Origin: Apostichopus japonicus
Taxonomy: Eukaryota > Echinodermata > Holothuroidea > Aspidochirotida > Stichopodidae
Assembly: GCF_037975245.1 (NCBI RefSeq)
Contig: NC_092564.1
Coordinates: 10,828,484 to 10,892,483, forward strand
Direction: 5' to 3'
Length of the DNA: 64,000 nt
Shown here: positions 1 to 13,550 of the stretch, piece by piece
How the letters are laid out: the number at the start of each line of letters is the position of its first letter
Numbering within the stretch: the first letter of the stretch is position 1
Made by a program: the position numbers and the translations under genes
Notes under the pieces: model-generated
What the model was told of the DNA's origin: nothing
Databases searched by the model: none
What the model saw: the letters and a program-made list of their open reading frames with translations, nothing else

Positions 1-1824
1 CACGCCCAAAGGCTCATATCTTCATACATATTCAAAAAATACAACATTAATTTTTGTAATTTAATATTAATGTTATTGCTTAATATCTTACTACAAAATT
101 TAATTCTAAGAGCATCTCTTGTTAATTTAATGTCGCTCAAACTGAATCCCCCTCTTTCGATTGGTAAAAGCAAGTTAAGATACTTCATAGAAGGTTTTTT
201 ACCTCTCCATATAAAATCGACTACACTCTGACGTAATGTGGTGATAACCCGTCAGGGACTGGTAAAACAGTGGTCAAATATACTAAGCGAGTTACGATGA
301 GCGAATTTATAATGAGACATTAACCCTAAAAAGATAATTTTCTACCTTTCCATGTATTTAGTAATTTACGGCAGGAGGTAACTTTTTTCTCCCAATTTTC
401 TTTTTCGATTGATTTTTTATCGTTACCAATAGCAACACCTAATACTGTAATGAAGTCTTTCCTCACAGGGAAGTCGAAATTGCTGGGATTAACATGGCTG
501 CACCCAATGCTAAGTAATTCAGTTTTATCAATATTACAACTAGAGCCAGAAGCACGTTCATACAATTTAATTATGTTAAAAATAGAATAAATACTTGTGA
601 TACTAGACAAGAAAAAGGTAGTGTCGTCCGCATGCTGAAAAATTTTGGCTTCGACTTCACAAAATTTAATACCATGAATATATGGACAATTAATTATAGC
701 TGCAAGAAACGGTTCGGCACAGAGAACATAGAGCATGGCTGAGAGTGGGTAGCCCTGCCGAACTCCCCTTTTGACAGGGAAGGTATCGGATATATAACCA
801 TTGTGCTTGATTCGGCCCTCGATATTGGTATAAAACAGTTTGATCCATTTTAGGAGCTTAGGGCCAAAACCCAATTTTCAGCGACTTCGAAGAGGTAGTT
901 ATGGTCAACTCTGTCAAAGACTTTATATTGGTCTATTTTAAGAATTAATCCTGGTTTATTATATGAATTTACATACTCAATTACATTTTGCATAGTAAGC
1001 ACGTTTTCAGAAATATCTCTTCCTGGAATACAACACGTGTGATCTTCTGAAATAATATTCTTACTGATACTTGTGATACGTTTGGCGAGAGCTTTGGCAA
1101 TCATTTTGTAATCGACATTTAAGAGGCTTATTGGCCTCCAATTATTTAAACTACGAAGATCTCCTTTCTTGGGTATAAGGGTAAGTATACTTATTTTCAT
1201 GGATTCACAGAGTTCGTTGTCATGGAATGATGTCTCAATGAGTCTAGTAAAAATATCGATAAAATCCCGCCAAAACACTTTGTAAAATTCAGCAGTTGGT
1301 CCATCTAGTCCTGGACTTTTGTTCGGTTCCATTGCTAGCAGAGCGGCTTTCAACTCATCTAATGAAATATTTGCTTCACATGCTTCAACGTCCATTGGCG
1401 AGAGAAATCTTCTGAGTTCACAAAGTATCTGATTCCGCGATTCGTTGTCGGTTTCTCCGGCTTGGTAGAGGTTTGTATAAAACTTTACTTGTTCTTTCAT
1501 AATTTCGTGTTGATCGGTGATGATTAAGCTCTGGTCAGTTAGTAGTTGTTTCATTACCTTCTTTTTTTGCCTTGATTTTTCAAGATTAAAGAAAAACTTT
1601 GTTGATTTTTCACCCTCCTCGTGCCACTGAATTTTAGACCTGAGGAAGGTTCCTTGTAATTCTCTTAATGAAAGTTGGTTCGACTCATCTTCTAGGTTTT
1701 TAAAATGGGTACAGTCGTAATCGGAGAATTTTTGAGCTTTATATTTCTCGTAGTCAATTTGTTTTGTTTTATAATTGTATTGATTGTATAATTGAGGATT
1801 AGCTTCAGTTTTTAAAGTTACCAT
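1..1824 (-). mobile_element. L1/Tx1-like LINE, ORF2 reverse-transcriptase part, decayed and cut by the window edge
   Basis: Minus-strand reading gives, in order, a pre-RT segment with IQWHEEGEKSTKFFFNLEK, finger and palm blocks (PNKSPGLDGPTAEFYK, LIPKKGD, NNWRPISLLNVDYK), KIDQYKVFDRVDH, then GVRQGYPLSAMLYVL and the catalytic QHADDTTFF. Closer to position 1 the C-terminal block DFIWRGKKPSMKYLNLLLP with ERGGFSLSDIKL is readable although no long ORF covers it. These blocks fit the L1/Tx1 group of non-LTR retrotransposons, whose ORF2 carries endonuclease and RT for target-primed insertion. A frameshift near 850-880 breaks the ORF between VDHNYLFE and MGFGPKLLKW, and a stop lies near 270. No endonuclease domain is found upstream of 1824, so the copy is 5'-truncated; its 3' end lies outside the window. 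Clade is inferred from motifs; LINE identity is firm. Confidence 0.85.
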
Positions 1825-2137
1825 ATGCGATTGAACACCACGAACTTCTGGGAGGGAAAATTATGTGATAATAATCCTGCATGAGAATGCATTACATGGG
1901 AGGGCAAGTAATCCCTTCGTTCGTGTAATGTCTCAGTAGAATCTCAATCAAACTTCAACCTATGGTCTCGTTTAATTTAACGATTCTACTTCCCCATTAC
2001 ACTTCACTACGGAACTACTTGAGATTTCAAAGCAGTGTTCAAGCGCATACGAACAGAAAGATTACAAACGAACACAAATTCAAAGTTTGTATCTTTTTTA
2101 ATTTGCTTGCTGAGCAACAGAAACATTTCTTTTCTTT
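1825..2137. other. spacer without recognised gene
   Basis: About 310 bases between the L1/Tx1-like fragment and the DIRS fragment. I see no coding signal, no clear repeat and no terminal structure that would mark the 5' end of the LINE copy. Confidence 0.5.
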
Positions 2138-2225
2138 TTAAACAAGAACTGAGGTAATTTCATTACCACTTGGTACAAAGGATAACATAACATTCTTACT
2201 TTCCATACTTTGAAAATAAGAAAAA

Positions 2226-2308
2226 GCCTGTATATAAATATCATCAATGTAGCTCAGGCAAGAAATACCCAATTTCATGAGCTCAGCCAGAATAGGTTTG
2301 AGTAGTTT
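2226..2308 (-). repeat. direct repeat copy 1 of the DIRS YIDD segment
   Basis: 83-bp segment nearly identical to 2466-2548, same orientation, encoding KLLKPILAEL and YIDDIYIQ. Differences are few (for example TCATGA against TCCTGA), suggesting a fairly recent local duplication. Confidence 0.8.
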
Positions 2309-2465
2309 AGTAAAAATGCGAGGTGCTGAGGCCAACCCATTTGGTAGGCAAGTATACCGATAAAGTTTGTCTTTGAACGCGTCTCAAAAATTTTCGACTT
2401 GAAGAACTAATAGGCACTGAATAATCGGCGTATGCACTGCAGAAACACATGCACTTTTGGTATTA

Positions 2466-2548
2466 GCCTGGATATAAATATCATCAATGTAGCTCAGGCA
2501 AGAAATACCCAATTTCCTGAGCTCAGCCAGAATAGGTTTGAGTAGTTT
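2466..2548 (-). repeat. direct repeat copy 2 of the DIRS YIDD segment
   Basis: Second copy of the 83-bp segment. On the minus strand it runs on into NTKSACVSA and then into the block that should lie upstream of YIDD, so order within the RT is scrambled. Confidence 0.8.
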
Positions 2549-2589
2549 TCTGAAGCTAATCCTCAATTATACAATCTCTCTTTTTAAAG

Positions 2590-2877
2590 TTACCAATAAT
2601 TCAAAATTTGGAATTCACTGTCAATACCTTTTAAAACTAAGAAAACAAGCTCCAAATTTAGTAAATGGCTTAATCATATTAATTAAAATATGATATAATT
2701 GATTTATTGTCGAAACGTTTAATTTGATTTTTTATTTTTTCTTCTCTTTTCTTTCTTCAGGGAGTCTTCTACATTGTTAAGCTATTGTATGCTTTATAGA
2801 AGACTTCCTTTCACCTTGTATATTTGCACGTGATAAAACAAAATAAACCAAATCAAATCAAATCAAACCAAATTCCT
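2590..2877 (+). mobile_element. CR1-group LINE, 3' end only
   Basis: A 5'-truncated copy holding just the last ORF2 codons and 3' UTR. It matches 4963-5260 in the block AATTTGGAATTCACTGTCAA and in a downstream hairpin, and ends in a short-unit tail rich in AAATC. Severe 5' truncation is usual for non-LTR elements. A second, longer copy of the same family follows directly in the same orientation. Confidence 0.8.
2760..2808 (+). other. 3' UTR hairpin of the CR1-group LINE (copy 1)
   Basis: GGGAGTCTTCT pairs with AGAAGACTTCC around a loop containing TTGTTAAGC. The same hairpin occurs at 5164-5212, and on the minus strand at 20873-20922 and 53127-53174. The 20873 copy has paired changes (TCCTCT with AGAGGA), which supports a conserved RNA structure rather than chance. 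Confidence 0.7.
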
Positions 2878-2879
2878 AC

Positions 2880-5459
<2,580 letters not shown>

Positions 5460-5476
5460 ATTAGTGAGAGAGGAAA

Positions 5477-6852
5477 AATGTCCATATCTTATGGATGAAA
5501 TAAATCTCTATCTAATATCCTCATCAATAAAAATACTGTTAAAAAGAGTTTCATCGTTCTTCTCATAAGAGAGGGTTATGTTAAATTGGTTGGATAAGCA
5601 TCTCCTCTCTTGGCCTAAAGGGGACTTATAGGGTGCGAAGACTCGCGCAAAAAGAAACGTATAATGCAGGTAACCTGACCTAATTTCGAATGAGAGGTAA
5701 CAAAAGTGTTAGACACCACCACCGATCCCAGAAAATACACACACACAGCTTGCTACCATCGGTAATTAGACACTAGTGTACAGTCAGTGCATACAGCTGC
5801 GGTCAATACCTACAACACAGTGTACAGACAATACAGCGATGGACATCTTAGGTCCAGCTAAAATATAACAAGGTATCACGTTTCATTACCGTACTGTACT
5901 GTCTGCACTTTGTAGCGACACGAACAAATCATTACTTAATTTCTGTTTTCATACGTTTTTAAAATAAACAATTAAGATGACAAGCAAGAAACATAACATA
6001 TGTAAAGACATTCTAGTCATTCATGCTCTTCAACATGCAAGCCACAAAAAAAAAAAAAAAAAAAATCAAGATTGATAACGGGTCAAAAAAGATGTCCTCC
6101 TGATGCTTTTTGGAACATTTCCCGAGATAGAATAACAATCGGGCGGATGGATATCGACTCTAATAGGAGTATGCCACCCTAAATCAAAAAACTTTTTTGA
6201 TATGTGCAGACGACACTGCCATACAATTTTACAAACACATATTTTGTATATAACGTGCATAGGCTAACAATGGTTTTGTATTGTTTTAAAGAAAACATCT
6301 TGCCTTGCTGTGCGGCCTGATGTAGCCACCGAAATGGAGATGGAGTTCGTTTCTACAAAGACGAAAGATTTGGGAGACAAAATTTCAACTGCATGACGGT
6401 CTAGAGGCCTACCAAGCTGTTTGAGGTGGGGATAGGCATAGGGCCATAGGCACTAAAACTAATCGGTACTAGGCTAGGCTTCAACAACTAGTATTACGAC
6501 AGTAAGAGTAGATCGGCATGTTTTGGTCATAAAGTCCAGGATTTCCTGCTTAGTTCCATTTTAGGCTTGGCTTACTACTTATTTGAGATCAAAGCAAACA
6601 AGCATAGGCCTATGGCTTCCTATGTCTAGGCCTACGACTGAGTTATACGACTGAGTTATAACAAGCCTAGCCTAGACCTACAGTAGTTATACCAGTGCAA
6701 CCAATGTAACCAAGATTATAAAGTCTGACTGTAGCTGGGCTGAGTTAGGCCTAATGGACCTATATGCAGACAATTAGCTGTGTATCTCAATCATAGGAAT
6801 TGAAGTTGAATATGGCCATAAGAAGTAGCCTACTACTAGTAGCATGGTGACT
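5477..6852. other. non-coding stretch
   Basis: No exon, TE domain or terminal repeat recognised. It holds a poly-A tract at about 6043-6064. From about 6390 it is dense in CTAGGCCTA-like motifs. Confidence 0.5.
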
Positions 6853-7330
6853 TCGAAGTTCGGACACTTAAGACTTAAAACACCCCAAAACTAAATCTTC
6901 TGGTCTAAATCACCAGAAAATATACTTCATATGGTGGGAGAATTGTGTTATAGCACGATACACGGCCAAACTTTCTTTCCTGCAAACTGTTTTCACGTTG
7001 TTTTCCAAGAAGATTCTTCGTGATTGTGGAACTGGTATTTCTTTGCTAGAGTATTGCGAAGTTCGGACACGCAACCCACAGTGTGGCGCTGGTGATAAAA
7101 TTGGTGGCGCAGTTGCTCTTTCAGTAATTATAACAGACTTCATAGATCTTCGTCATTTTATTGACAAATATGAAAGTAATTTCTTGCACACGGGTCATTT
7201 TGGAGAGTAAATAACTGTAGCTTCGTACATTTTGGTGAAATTTGGCTCTTCCTGAAGGTTTTCATGGTGAAATCGTGTATTTCTTAGGGGTGCCCGAACT
7301 TCGCAGTATGCCGAACTTCGCAGTACTGAC
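6853..7330. mobile_element. possible inverted-repeat element with GAAGTTCGG motifs
   Basis: CGAAGTTCGG at 6854 and GCGAAGTTCGGACAC at 7056 face CCGAACTTCGC at 7293 and 7311. The outer flanks also mirror each other (TAGTAGCATGGTGAC on the left, GTCAGTACTATA-like on the right, inverted). This looks like a degraded foldback or MITE of about 0.5 kb. I could not place exact ends or a target duplication. Confidence 0.4.
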
Positions 7331-9213
7331 TATACTACTATGGGCATAGCAATACATATTACTAGGGCCTAGGTCTAATGCTATGCATGAAGGCCAAGAC
7401 TGTCTATAGATAAACAGTCCTTCTCAAATTCACTCGAGCATTAAGAATTTGTTACTTGATAAACTGCCCCAAATACTGCCACTAGGATTCATCCTTGAGC
7501 GCACCTAATTAATTCACCAGTCAACATGTATGATTGTAAGCATAAGTGCTCTAAATCTAATGGCCAGCACTACTTTCCTGTGCTTGAGGACATGTTTGGC
7601 TTGACCACTGAAATAATACTCTGTGTGTTTAATCATGAATTTGTGCAGAGAAGCATTAAGTATGCCTAGCATTACCAAATGGGGTAGATATTCAATATCC
7701 CCTTTTTAGGCCAACAACAGGTCGAGTCAGTTGGTATTGCAATAAGTATATGGAAGATGGTAATGTCTTAGCCTAAGATACTCCTAGGGTAAGCACCTAG
7801 CATGCTATGCAACAACGCTTTGATTGAAGATTTGTTAACAGACTTATCAGCCATAAGGCTAGTTCTAAATTAGCTAGGCCTTACACAGTTACAGTTTCAG
7901 CCAAAAACTCCATTAGGCCTATACAATTTGGCCTACTGCCACTGGCTGAAGATTGAAACGATAGGGTTAAGACTTAGACTAGACTCAGTACATTAGCAAA
8001 AATTGTTTAAGTCGAAGACTATATTGCTAGGGTTTTGCATGCCTGCCAACTCTCGTGGTTTACTGTACAACTCTCACTGCAAGTCTCAAAATTTTACGAA
8101 AGTTTGTTATACCTTTGAGTTTGACATCAGCGTCCTCGAAATTGGGTCTGTTCACATTTCACGGTTGCCAAAGGTAGCAAATTTTCAAATTACAGTACAG
8201 AACTTCTATTCTAAATGAAAAAAATATAATTAATATCTGCAATTCATGAATTAGAATTGACCAGACCTTAAAACTATTCTGGAAATTATATTCCAGATGG
8301 TAGAATAGTGTGACAATCTATAAATTTTCTAAAAGTTGTTCTTTTGTTAATGGTGGTGCCACTCCACCATTAATCAAACATATGTTGTTCATTTAAAGGC
8401 AATAATAATGAGTAGACAAACATGTTATTAATTCATAACCTTACTAAAAAAGATATATAAACTCTTAATAGGTTCCAAGTTCGAAACAAAGAAAAGTGAT
8501 CAACAAGACATAAATTTATTAAACACAGGCCATGCTTGTTATTATACTAAGCAATACATTTCAATGTGTAACGCGCAGGCACACAAAATTCTTAGTAGTT
8601 GCATATTTGCACGCACTGTTCTGTCCTTCGGTTAAGCATTAGGAGTTGAGACCGTTAACTTACTTAGCCCGATCTGATATTACAAGATGACTTCTCCTGA
8701 GCTGGATACCGATGAAGAGTACAGTATCATTGGAAAATATTGTTCGTCAGCACTGTGCCCTGAAAATTCAACATTGAATCTAAGAAGATCGATACGGAAA
8801 AGATCAAAGAGTTTAGACTAACGGGAGCAATAAACAGCCACCGAGCTTTGTGCTGAAAAGTGTGAGCAGTAATACTTTTAAATCAAGAAAAGCCAAAATC
8901 ATGCAATTTAAATCATTGAAATTAAAAAAGCTTCACTGTCCAGTATCAAAAGTATTTGCAAACTTTGATACAGCATTCTGTTCTGTACAAGAATTGTTGA
9001 TTGTACGCACCTTATTAGCAGTGTAAGAATACCTGCTTTTAGCACATTCAGTCATCGATTAATCTTTTGTTAACTTTCAATAAGTATATATCAGAATGAT
9101 TGGAAATCCTTAATAGCAGTATATTGTCTACAAAACTCAGACATAAATCACTTGAACATCAGTTGGTATGATTGTGTATGGTTCTGAATGCTATTTTCCT
9201 TCTTTTTTTTTAG
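7331..9213. other. non-coding stretch
   Basis: Nearly 1.9 kb in which I see no convincing exon or transposon domain. Short open frames have no recognisable content. Confidence 0.5.
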
Positions 9214-11001
9214 GTGGGTGTGGATATGATTGGACCCCTTGCAGAGACCATCAATGGAAATAAGTACATCATAACCCTATGTGACTATTTTTCAAAATGG
9301 CCAGAGGCTGTTGCTGTAAGAGACAAAACAGCATAAACCGTTGCAAACTTTCTGTTTGAAACCATGGCCAGGTATATATCCATCTACTTTGTTATTACTT
9401 TACATAACATATTTTTGAAGTTAGTTATGCAGACCTGCATTTGTTCTCAGTTTTACCTGTGACCCAGAAAGCAGCCAAATGGTTACAGGAATTTCTTGAA
9501 GTTGTTTTATTAGTTAAGTTAATAAAATGTTATTGGGATAACGGTCAGTGCATCCAAGACCAGGTGTTATGTCAGTGCTTAACTTACTTGTTTTGAAAGA
9601 AGTGCTAAAAGAATCTCCTGATTAAACCACACGGCCACTCTGAAGATGCCAATAGTTTACTGCATTACTCATAACCAGTTCTTTAACAACTTGATTAATT
9701 TTTCATTTATTTAGATTTGGGTGCATGAAAATTGTCATCTCAGACCAGAGAGGAGAATTTGTTAATGCTCTGAACAAGTCCCTGTTTGACATGACAGGGG
9801 TGGGCCACAGAGTATCCTTCAGCTACCACCCACAGACCAATGGGCTGGATGAAAGATTCAACCAAACTCTGCAAAATGCCAATGTCACTCATCAAAGTTG
9901 TCAATCAAAACCAAGATGACTGGGATGAAACACTGTCTTCCATTCTCATGGGGTACCGTACAGCAAAACATGGTTCTACAGGTCTTTCTCCTTTCGTTGT
10001 GATGTTTGGAAGGTTTGTAATAATTCAAACCTACCATTGCTGAATAGAGGTTTACATTTGTAAAGGTCATATACAGAGAAAAGCAATCAGGGACAAGAGA
10101 GTTTGGAAAAATCCTGCATAGCTACACTGATCCTCTATAGGATAAAATCTCATTTGACACATCCCAGGTCCTGGGAAAAACTGCTTAATAGAGGACCACC
10201 AATAACCCTATTTAAGTTACAAAACCTAAGTAAGTACAGCAAGTACAAAAGATGAACATTCAATTTTCAGTTATATATCATATTTTGGGCTGGTATGCAA
10301 TTTGGACCTATAACAGCACAGAATATACTTTTGTTTTATATTTCTGCTGGTTTGAATATGTGATGTGACTCAGATTTATGGTTCCAGGGTCTTAATAGTG
10401 AAAATAAAATATATAAAAATTTATTTATTCTTCAGTCAACAAAGTGTTGTGAATAATTGATTGTTAATTATCTTCATATATCCAGAGAGCCATTGTTACC
10501 AGTCGACATTGAAGACTCCATTGTCCAACCAGAATCTCCTGCTGCAGCGATGCACAGCAGGAGAGGGTTTTTCAACTCATGTCACAGTCGCAGGACATAA
10601 TCAAAGGTTTTGTAAAAGAAAATATTGGCAAAGCCCAAGAACGGCAAAAAAAGAGTTTTGATTAAAGGCAGCAATCAAAACAGGTAATTACATAATGCTA
10701 TGTTGTGCATTGAAAACTGCACTGTAGTTAAATGAATGGCAACATATGCATTGTATTATGATGTTTACGTATATATGCTGGATTTTGTCTTATTCAGAGC
10801 TTCAAAGTTGGTTCTATAAGTGTTCTCGTCCGGAATGCTAGAAAGGATGCCCGAAGAGGAGGGAAGCTTGAAAACTCTTGGCTTGGGCAGTATGGAGTCA
10901 AGGCTGTGAATGAGAAAGGGCTGTACACACATATTAACAGTTCCACAGGCCTTCCTTTGAAGAAGAAATTCAATTCATTTTACTTAAAGAATTTCACACA
11001 A
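9214..11001 (+). pseudogene. spliced DDE integrase gene (Ginger or Gypsy-integrase-derived), broken
   Basis: Four exons with GT/AG borders: 9214-9371, 9715-10012, 10486-10683, 10798-11001. The integrase core triad is intact: Asp in GVDMIGPL (9223), Asp in VISDQRGEF (9743), Glu in NGLDERFNQTL (9851). Then come DDWDETLSSILMGYRT and GLSPFVVMFGR, EPLLPVDIEDS, a helical DIIKGFVKENIGKAQERQKKSFD, and VLVRNARKDARRGGKLENSWLGQYG near the end, typical of the C-terminal small barrel. Splice phases agree (GCC-AG joins A-TTT to give ARFG; GGA-AG joins A-GAG to give GREP). Breaks: TAA at 9334, a frameshift near 9880, a frame change within exon 3, and TAA near 10661. Introns at these places fit a host-like gene or a Ginger-type DNA transposon rather than a fresh LTR element. 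No terminal repeats were found. Confidence 0.75.
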
Positions 11002-11135
11002 GTAAGATTCCTTTACAGTCTTTTTATTTGGGAGGGGGGGGTCGGGATAGGGGGTTGATTTGCATGATTCCTCCATAATTTTCTTAACAATAATCAGTAA
11101 CTTGATGAGTTCTGCGCTGGCTTATGTGAGGGTAA

Positions 11136-11540
11136 AGGCTCGGTCACACTATACCGATTTTTTATCGGAATACTATCCGATTTTCCCGGAGGAATCGAAA
11201 CAGCCTGTTTTTCGTTCGGGTCTTCTAGCCACATTGATAAAGGACATGATTTGCTATCTGTTGAGCCATTCCGATGTGGAAAAGCCCTCTCCTAACTTTT
11301 GATATTGACTCTGTTTCCTTTTATCGGATAGCTATCCGATTTCTCTTCCGATTTTTATCGTTTTTCGATGTGACGCCACTTCAGAATGTAGTCAGTTTTA
11401 GAACCCCTCAGATTTGGAGTAGGTATTCAAATATTCCACTGCATTCATTAAATTCACTACTACAAACCTCACTCTTCGGCCTAAAATCGGAAAAATTGGA
11501 CCGTATTCCGATAAAATATCGCTGTAGTGTGACCGGGCCT
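11136..11540. mobile_element. Harbinger-type MITE, 405 bp
   Basis: Left end AGGCTCGGTCACACTA and right end TAGTGTGACCGGGCCT are inverted repeats with one internal difference, continuing inward through CGAT and TATCGG blocks. TAA stands directly outside both ends (11133-11135 and 11541-11543), the TWA duplication expected for PIF/Harbinger. The inside is made of repeated CCGATTTT/ATCGGAA motifs and has no transposase. Confidence 0.75.
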
Positions 11541-11974
11541 TAAGGGCTGTAGCTGTCTTCACACAATAAATCAATTTTGACTCAATGGCTTTAAAAAATG
11601 AAACATAATTGCCAACAATAAAAGAGAGAAGAATAAGTTAATTAGAAAACTCCAGTTTCCAGACAAATGTTTTCAAATATTTGATTTTATTTGCTTAGTT
11701 TCGAGAGGAGAATTTTATGTGATGTCAGTTTGAAACTCAGCAATTAAATGTTCAACTTCTAATTAGCTTCTTGCCAGATCAACTTGGTAAAACCACATAT
11801 AGTAACTATTTTCTTTGGTGTAGATATCATGCATGGTAATGAGTGGGAGGGGTTAACATGAAACTAGTATCAACATGTTGCTTGACCATTACAACATTTT
11901 TAATCTCTGGTTTATTCTGCTGATTGAATGTTTGTAACGGGCGGGACCAAAATAGATTTTAGCTGACATCTCTT

Positions 11975-12243
11975 GTTAGCTCCAATCTGAAGAATGGTAG
12001 GTTGGTTTGAAGTGATCCTTGCAGCAATGATGAGCTAAGGAGGGTCGTTATTGCTTTTTGGTGCAGATATTGTGCAACAAAATGAGTGGGCAGGGCTTAA
12101 CATTAATAACTGTTAGCTCCAATCTGAAGAATGGTAGCTTGGTTTGAGGTGATCCTTGCAGCAATGACGAGCTAAGGAGGGTCGTTATTGCTTTTGGTGC
12201 AGATATCGTGCAACGAAATGGGTGGGCAGGGCTTAACATTAAA
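11975..12243. repeat. tandem duplication, two units of about 135 bp
   Basis: Units start at GTTAGCTCCAATCTGAAGAA (11975 and 12112) and end in GGGCAGGGCTTAACATTAA. A third, weaker relative of the unit end is at about 11818-11862. No coding content recognised. Confidence 0.8.
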
Positions 12244-13451
12244 ACCTGATCTGCAATTGCTCACCAACCATATGTGGACCATATGTGGTATGACTAAATT
12301 TTATTGTGCTGAGCAGGTTGGTTACACAATGCAATGTTTTCAGTGCTATTATTTTGCTGCATATTCATGAGATGTGTGACAAAATAAGGTTCAGCTGAAA
12401 TTTCCTTATAAACACAGAATCGGAAGAATTTTATTCCATTTGAGTTGATACTTAACATAATGATACCTCATAGCCTGCAGGAATGGTCCGTCTCGTTTTC
12501 TTGGCAGATATTTTCCACTTTCGCCCATGTTTGTTGCATCTCAATCATCATTTCCAGCTTTTTCTAATATATGTAGAGCCTTAATTACTATTAAGTGTGT
12601 GCAAACCCCCTTCCCTCCCCCCACACACAAACAAATGCATACACAAATTACTCATGTTACATCATGGAAACCATAATGCATTTTACCTTGGTTGATTTTT
12701 CATATATTGAACAAACTAATATTAAGAAAATGTCCCTTAACATATTACTTAATTCAAAAGGGAATTGCGATATAGCATCATTACGGTAATTTTGCTTTAC
12801 CATTCCAATGTTGTTGTTATAGGAGAAATGATATACTGCTTAAATCTTCATGGTGGTGGCAGCAACCCAATGAGATTCCTGGCTTGCAGCCGACAATATC
12901 AGGAACTTGGCCAAAGTTGGTTGAGTTGATAATCTAACACACTGTCTAGACTGAGTTTGCAGCAAGAACAGCCATCAAATTACCATTTCCCTAAAGAGTG
13001 GTGTAGCTGGGAACCACATTGCACTTTGCATGTGTGGCTGGAGTATTAATTTTATACAGGTTGTAAAACACTGCATGAAGTCACATTTATTCTTTCATCA
13101 ACATTGATCCTATCATCACAGAAATCCTCATAGAGGCATAAATTTCTAGAATAGGGACTGATATTGACCGACTTAAATTTCATCTGATCTTGAATTTGGT
13201 ATGACCTCTATGTATTAACATATTCCTTAATTAACAAAGAAAAAAATGTAAATTTGTATTCAATATCCAATAAATGTCTCGGAGCATTTAAATTTTTTAT
13301 TGCAAGAAAGATTTTTTTAACAAAAGGAATCGATATACATATGAACATATCCACAGTGTACTAACACAAATAATTGCTGACCTGTGCTGTGATAGGTTGT
13401 TGAATATAGCTGTTGCATGTAATCCATAAATTTAATTATTCTATATTTCAG
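12244..13451. other. non-coding stretch
   Basis: About 1.2 kb with no recognisable exon or transposon domain. Confidence 0.45.
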
Positions 13452-13493
13452 GAACTTGCAGCCAGTATCATCAGTACAAACACACCAGATGAG
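13452..13493 (+). CDS. possible micro-exon ELAASIISTNTPDE
   Basis: 42 bases between TTTCAG and GTTAGC, open in phase 0, the same phase in which the integrase exon at 10798-11001 ends. It may be a downstream exon of that gene. Nothing identifies it by family; short AG/GT-bounded open stretches are common by chance, so this is weak. Confidence 0.25.
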
Positions 13494-13550
13494 GTTAGCA
13501 GCCCAAGTTTGAATATGATTCAAATATCCAATAGAAGAAATTTGAATTAA

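Larger units (their letters stand above)
2138..2566 (-). mobile_element. DIRS-like retrotransposon RT fragment, rearranged
   Basis: The minus strand encodes DKLYRYTCLPNGLASAP followed by RIFTKLLKPILAEL and GISCLSYIDDIYIQA. The LPNG.. APR.FTK.LKP....YIDD arrangement is characteristic of reverse transcriptases of tyrosine-recombinase retrotransposons (DIRS group), with YIDD as the catalytic box. An upstream block AYADYSVPISSSSRKFL is in another frame, separated by a frameshift. The YIDD-coding segment is present twice (2226-2308 and 2466-2548), so the fragment has been internally duplicated. No recombinase, RNase H or terminal repeats are visible. It is a dead fragment of roughly 430 bases. Confidence 0.7.
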
